Source: Bacteroidales bacterium (lineage in GTDB: Bacteria > Bacteroidota > Bacteroidia > Bacteroidales > UBA932). From it: 9,261 nt of DNA. The translations under genes were made by a program, and so were the position numbers. Positions 5,409 through 9,261 of this stretch are shown piece after piece. The notes beneath the pieces are model-generated. The model made no database searches and was not told where the DNA came from. It saw only the letters and a list, made by a program, of their open reading frames with translations. The stretch lies in assembly GCA_024689525.1 (NCBI GenBank), contig JAILDI010000173.1, positions 1 through 9,261 on the forward strand, in the 5' to 3' direction. The stretch's first letter is position 1, and every line of letters starts with the position of its first letter.

Positions 5409-7147
5409 GAAAGGCTCTATTAGTACTTGTCGCCGCTTTGGCGGTTGCCTGCGCCCCGAGGTTCAGGGACGGTGAGTACACCCTCACCGTGCTTTCCACC
5501 AACGACATGCACGGCACATTCTTCGACTCCACCTATGCCGGAGGAGGAATCAAGCGCAGCGTGTTCGCCATGAACCATTACATAGACAGCGTACGTGCCG
5601 ACCAGGGCAAGGACAACGTCCTTCTGGTCGATGCCGGAGACTGCCTCCAGGGCGACGATGCAACGTATTATTTCAATTTCGTCGACACTGTGACCACTCA
5701 CGTGTTCTCCCGTATCGTGGACTATATGGACTACGACGCGGTGGCGGTGGGCAACCACGACATTGAAACCGGGCACCAGGTGTACGACCGCGTGGCGGAC
5801 GACCTCCGCAAGGCGGACGCCCCGTTCCTCGCCGGCAACGCCATCCGCAATGACGACGGCAAGACATACTTCCCCCTGTACAAGGTGGTGCGCCGTGCGG
5901 GCCTTAAAATCGCCATTCTGGGTTACACCAACGCCAATATCAAGGCCTGGCTGCCGGAAGAACTCTGGAGCGGGATGCACTTCGTGGCCATCAAGGAATT
6001 GGTTCAGGCCGATGTGGACGCCGTGAAGGCCAAGGAGCATCCGGACGTGATGGTAGTTACCATGCACTCCGCATGCGGAAAGGGCGACGGCACCATCCTG
6101 GAGGCGGAAGCCCTGGACGCGTTCAATAGCGTACAGGGAGTTGACTTCCTGGTGTGCGGCCACGACCATCGGCCCTATGTGGAAACCCGCGACAGCAGCG
6201 CTCTGCTGAATTCCGGAAGCCACAGCCGCTATGTCGCGGAGGGCAAGATGCACTTCAAGGTGGAAGGCGGCAAGATTGTGAGCCGTGCTTTCGAGACCCG
6301 GCTCATCCCTGTGAAGGCGGAGATGGCGGACCCTGCGATGAAGGAACTCTTCCACGACGACTATCTGGCCGTGAAGGCCTTCACGATGGCGGAAGTGGGC
6401 ACGCTGGACCAGACCGTCTACACCCGCGACGCCTTTGCCGGAATGTCGTACTACATCGCCCTGATGCACACCCTCAGCCTTGAGACAACCGGGGCCGATA
6501 TCGCTTTCGCAGCGCCCCTTACATACAATAAGGTAATCGAGGCCGGCCCCATCATCTTCGACGACCTGTTCACGTTCTACCCCTACGAGAATCAGCTTTA
6601 CATGATTACGATGACGGGGGAGGAGGTGCTCCGCTATCTGGAGTTCTCCTACGATATGTGGATCAATACGGTTAAATCGTCCAAGGAGAACGTGCTCAAG
6701 ATATTGCATCGCGACGACCCCCGCACCCAGCAGAGGGGCTGGTCCTTCCCGGGACGTACGTACAATTTCTCATCGGCAGGCGGAATCAATTATACCGTGG
6801 ACGTGACCAAGCCTTACGGCGAGAGGGTGAAGATTTCCTCAATGGCCGATGGCTCCGCGTTCGACCCCGCCCGCACTTATAATGTGGCGGTGACTTCCTA
6901 TCGCGCAAGCGGAGGCGGCGGACATCTGCAGGCCGCCGGCATCGACACTGGAAAAATTGGTGACAGGGTTGTGGGCCGGTATCCGGAGATTCGCACGATC
7001 CTGTATAATTATCTTAAGAAATATGGTTCGATAGAGCAGGCGCGCATCAGCGATCCGGCGGTTATCGGCTCCTGGAGCTTCGTTCCGGAGAATATCGCCA
7101 AGCCCGCAATCGACCGGGATATGAAACTGGTTTTTGGTGAAAAATAG
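5405..7147 (+). CDS. UshA-like 5'-nucleotidase/metallophosphatase, predicted lipoprotein
   Basis: This 580-residue protein would remove phosphate from extracytoplasmic nucleotides or related esters. The N-terminus is a short hydrophobic signal ending AVA-Cys16, a passable though not ideal lipobox, so a lipid-anchored envelope location is likely. The calcineurin-like domain carries NDMHG (33-37: metal ligands Asp34, His36), DAGD (76-79), GNHD (116-119: Asn117, His118), His221 in VVTMHS, and GHDH (252-255). In E. coli UshA the catalytic His is paired with an Asp three residues later (GNHEFD), whereas here that site is Glu121 (GNHDIE). The C-terminal 5'-nucleotidase domain shows PLTYNKVIEAG (371-381), FYPYENQL (391-398), FSSAGGINY (455-463) and YRASGGGG (499-506). 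Length and two-domain order match the family. The start overlaps the ffh stop, and SppA begins 1 bp after its stop. Exact substrate is unknown; a 2',3'-cyclic phosphodiesterase activity is also possible. Confidence 0.92.
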   Translation: MRKALLVLVAALAVACAPRFRDGEYTLTVLSTNDMHGTFFDSTYAGGGIKRSVFAMNHYIDSVRADQGKDNVLLVDAGDCLQGDDATYYFNFVDTVTTHVFSRIVDYMDYDAVAVGNHDIETGHQVYDRVADDLRKADAPFLAGNAIRNDDGKTYFPLYKVVRRAGLKIAILGYTNANIKAWLPEELWSGMHFVAIKELVQADVDAVKAKEHPDVMVVTMHSACGKGDGTILEAEALDAFNSVQGVDFLVCGHDHRPYVETRDSSALLNSGSHSRYVAEGKMHFKVEGGKIVSRAFETRLIPVKAEMADPAMKELFHDDYLAVKAFTMAEVGTLDQTVYTRDAFAGMSYYIALMHTLSLETTGADIAFAAPLTYNKVIEAGPIIFDDLFTFYPYENQLYMITMTGEEVLRYLEFSYDMWINTVKSSKENVLKILHRDDPRTQQRGWSFPGRTYNFSSAGGINYTVDVTKPYGERVKISSMADGSAFDPARTYNVAVTSYRASGGGGHLQAAGIDTGKIGDRVVGRYPEIRTILYNYLKKYGSIEQARISDPAVIGSWSFVPENIAKPAIDRDMKLVFGEK

Positions 7148-7148
7148 C

Positions 7149-8804
7149 ATGAAAAAGATTAGTAGTGTATTGATTGTTGCGGCTATGATGCTGCTGGGCG
7201 CACATGCCCAGGCCAAGCCGCTGAAGGGAAAGGTCCTTTTCCTTGACTTCTCAAAGCCCGTGGCCGAGCGGTCCAAGACATCAGTCTCCATCGGCCTCAG
7301 TGGCGTGTCCGGCGGCAGGAGCTTCTCGCTCCTTACTCTTGAAGGCGTGCTGGAAACGGCAGCCAACGACAACGACATCGCAATGGTGTTCATGAGGCCC
7401 GACAAACTGTCGGCAGGCAGCGCAACCACGGAGGAAATCCGCACCAGCGTGCTGCGTTTCCGCGAGCGCTCCGGCAAGAGGGTGGTGGCCTATTTGAATT
7501 CCATCAACGCCCGCAGTCTGTACCTGGCGACGGCGGCCGATATGATCGTGCTCAATCCCGCGGCCAGCGGCCATTTCACGGGAATGGGCTCCACGCAGTA
7601 CTTTATCAAGGACCTGCTGGATACCCTGGGCGTGAATATGCAGCTCATCCGCCACGGCAAGTATAAGAGCGCCGGCGAGATGTATATTCGCAACGACATC
7701 TCCCCGGAGAACCGCGAGCAGTACCAGACCCTTCTGGGCACGATCTGGGACACATATATGAGCGGCATCGCGGAGGCGCGCGGCATCGACAAGTCCAGCC
7801 TGAATGCAATGGCTTCCAACCTTGCCCTGGGCGATGCGCCCTCTTGGTACGAGGCCGGCCTGGTGGACACCCTGATGCATCGCGACCAGATCCAGGCCTA
7901 TCTGTGTGAGCTGATGGGCAAGGAGAAAGTGTCCGACATCGCCAAGATCACGCCCGAGAAGTACAAGCTTCCCAAGGGCAATTCCCGCAACCACATAGCG
8001 GTTATCTATGCCGACGGGTCGATAGGCTCCGACATCGTGGGTGACGCTCTGGCGCGCACTATCGAGCAGGTTAAGGCCGATAAGAACGTGAAAGCCGTTG
8101 TCTTCCGCGTGAACTCTCCCGGCGGCGCCGTGATGGATTCCGACATTATCCGTCGCGCCATCCTGCAGCTTCAGGAGGAAAAGGTCGTGGTTGCCAGCTA
8201 CGGCGACTATGCGGCTTCCGGCGGCTACTGGATTTCGGCAGGGTGCTCCAGGATTTTCTGCTCGAACAGCACTATTACCGGCTCCATCGGCGTGTTCGGA
8301 ATGGTGCCTTCATACGGCGATGCAGTGCGCAGGCACCTGCACGTGAATCCGGTTACGGTGGGAACGCACGAGCATAGCGATATGTTCTCAGGAATGCGTG
8401 ACCTGGACGCTGCGGAGCTGGAGTGGAACCAGAAGTCGATCGAGACCGTGTACACCAACTTCCTGAACCTTGTGGCGGAAGGCCGCGGGATGACTCCGGA
8501 GGCGGTGGACGACATCGCCCAGGGCCGCGTATGGGCCGGCGCAACGGCATTTGAACTCGGCCTGGCCGATGAGAGGGGCACTCTCATCGACGCAATCAAA
8601 TACGCCGCCAGGGAGGCGGGGCTCAGCGATTTCCGCATCGACAGTTATCCCGAGGTTAAGGATATGAACCTTCGCAGCCTGCTTTCAGGCAAGAGCGAGG
8701 ATCTTCCCCTGGTGGTTACTCCTTTCAGCGAGTTCCCGTTCCTTATGGATGCTCAGGGCCCGGTTTATATGGCACTTATGGAATCGATAATTACTATTTA
8801 TTAA
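7149..8804 (+). CDS. sppA: SppA-family signal peptide peptidase (protease IV, peptidase S49), exported
   Basis: SppA cuts cleaved signal peptides and other peptides in the periplasm using a Ser-Lys dyad formed between two tandem S49 domains. Both catalytic residues are visible: Lys173 in GKYKSA of the N-terminal domain and Ser357 in YAASGGYWIS of the C-terminal domain. The latter is preceded by NSPGGAV (322-328), which builds the oxyanion region, and followed by TGSIGVFG. The length of 551 residues fits the long two-domain type. ATG 7149 is preferred to the GTG at 7134, which lies inside the previous gene; it gives a clean Sec signal of 22 residues ending AHAQA. Long SppA proteins usually have an uncleaved N-terminal membrane anchor, so a cleavable signal here suggests a soluble periplasmic form. 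The gene starts 1 bp after the nucleotidase stop and ends 2 bp before the next start, so it is co-transcribed. Confidence 0.94.
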   Translation: MKKISSVLIVAAMMLLGAHAQAKPLKGKVLFLDFSKPVAERSKTSVSIGLSGVSGGRSFSLLTLEGVLETAANDNDIAMVFMRPDKLSAGSATTEEIRTSVLRFRERSGKRVVAYLNSINARSLYLATAADMIVLNPAASGHFTGMGSTQYFIKDLLDTLGVNMQLIRHGKYKSAGEMYIRNDISPENREQYQTLLGTIWDTYMSGIAEARGIDKSSLNAMASNLALGDAPSWYEAGLVDTLMHRDQIQAYLCELMGKEKVSDIAKITPEKYKLPKGNSRNHIAVIYADGSIGSDIVGDALARTIEQVKADKNVKAVVFRVNSPGGAVMDSDIIRRAILQLQEEKVVVASYGDYAASGGYWISAGCSRIFCSNSTITGSIGVFGMVPSYGDAVRRHLHVNPVTVGTHEHSDMFSGMRDLDAAELEWNQKSIETVYTNFLNLVAEGRGMTPEAVDDIAQGRVWAGATAFELGLADERGTLIDAIKYAAREAGLSDFRIDSYPEVKDMNLRSLLSGKSEDLPLVVTPFSEFPFLMDAQGPVYMALMESIITIY

Positions 8805-8806
8805 AT

Positions 8807-9261
8807 ATGAAGAAGTTAGTTCTGGCTGCTTTCGCAGCGCTTTTGAGCATGGGTCTTTATGCCCAGAGTTTTTCCCTTAACGAAGACGGTTCTCCAGTTG
8901 AGGATTCAGATGGCTGGAGCATGTGGAACTCGGACAGCTCTTTCGGCTGGGGATATCACGTGATGATCGACGGAGACGCCAATTTCCTTGACAATACGCC
9001 TTCTTTCGGCAAGAACAGGGAGATTTTCTTTTCCCTTATCGGCGGAGAGTTCAGGCCCGTCAAGTATGTCGGCATTTCGGGTACAATCGACCTTAACTGG
9101 GATACATACAGGACGAAAAAGAAGAGCAGTTACTGGCTTGCCGACGGCAATGGCGGTATTTCTGTTGCCGCTCTGGAGGGCAGTCCTTACAGCAAGATCC
9201 GCAAGTCGGTCCTGCGCAGCTTCGGCTTCGACATTCCCGTTCAGCTGAAGCTTCACTTCGG
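8807..9261 (+). CDS. Secreted, probable outer-membrane beta-barrel protein, 3'-truncated by window edge
   Basis: The ATG lies 2 bp after the sppA stop, and 151 codons are open to the end of the window. Residues 1-19 form a typical Sec signal (MKK, a hydrophobic core, then GLYA before Gln20), a cleavage context common in Bacteroidota. The mature part is rich in Gly, Ser and aromatic residues, with alternating short strands such as EIFFSLIGGEF, KYVGISGTIDLNWDTY and FDIPVQLKLHF. That pattern, and the IPVQLK-type strand in particular, is what I would expect of a small outer-membrane barrel of the porin-like Bacteroidota families. No named family is certain from this fragment. Its place at the end of the ffh, nucleotidase and sppA run suggests shared transcription. 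A short Gly/Asn-rich turn at about 112-118 (ADGNGGI) fits a loop. Confidence 0.75.
   Translation, partial: MKKLVLAAFAALLSMGLYAQSFSLNEDGSPVEDSDGWSMWNSDSSFGWGYHVMIDGDANFLDNTPSFGKNREIFFSLIGGEFRPVKYVGISGTIDLNWDTYRTKKKSSYWLADGNGGISVAALEGSPYSKIRKSVLRSFGFDIPVQLKLHF

Noticed and set aside
5420..6709. 429-codon open frame antisense to the nucleotidase gene
   Set aside because: It is fully inside a gene with clear motifs, its product has no recognisable domain, and no promoter or start context is seen on the minus strand.
7134..7148. GTG start giving five extra residues on SppA
   Set aside because: It overlaps the nucleotidase gene's end and spoils a typical MKK signal peptide start.

Overview
The window reads as a piece of a Bacteroidales (Bacteroidota) chromosome. 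Three observations point there. Two intergenic regions carry the Bacteroidota-type promoter (TTTG or TTG, about 20 bp, TAnnTTTG). Starts lack obvious Shine-Dalgarno sequences. The gene content, a multi-domain GH33 sialidase plus lipoprotein and outer-membrane genes, fits a gut or mucosal glycan forager. Base composition is GC-rich for the phylum, with a strong preference for C or G at third codon positions, which makes many long antisense ORFs that are only shadows. Genus cannot be fixed from the sequence.

All seven genes lie on the + strand in three blocks. (1) Positions 2-1906 hold the 3' part of a sialidase whose whole catalytic propeller is present; its 5' end is outside the window. (2) Positions 1957-4026 hold a compact three-gene unit with its own promoter: an ABC ATPase, a six-helix permease and a short YtrA-type GntR repressor, separated by 6 and 4 bp. 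An inverted repeat GTGTA-N12-TACAC sits at the expected transcription start of this unit and resembles the operator type used by YtrA regulators, so the unit looks autoregulated. (3) From about 4031 to the right edge, a second promoter precedes ffh (the SRP54 GTPase). It is followed without usable intergenic space by a UshA-like lipoprotein 5'-nucleotidase (4-bp overlap), an exported SppA-family peptidase (1-bp gap) and the start of a secreted, probably outer-membrane beta-barrel protein (2-bp gap), which runs off the window.

The blocks suggest sialic acid release from host glycans, an envelope-stress type ABC module, and a co-transcribed run joining protein targeting to envelope proteins. 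No mobile element, CRISPR array, tRNA or rRNA was seen. No intergenic stretch exceeds 130 bp, so no gene-free region is left unexplained. I see no clear evidence of a wholly new system. The most interesting points are the predicted YtrA operator, the hairpin that overlaps the ffh promoter, the linkage of ffh to envelope genes, and lineage-specific changes in the nucleotidase and SppA proteins.
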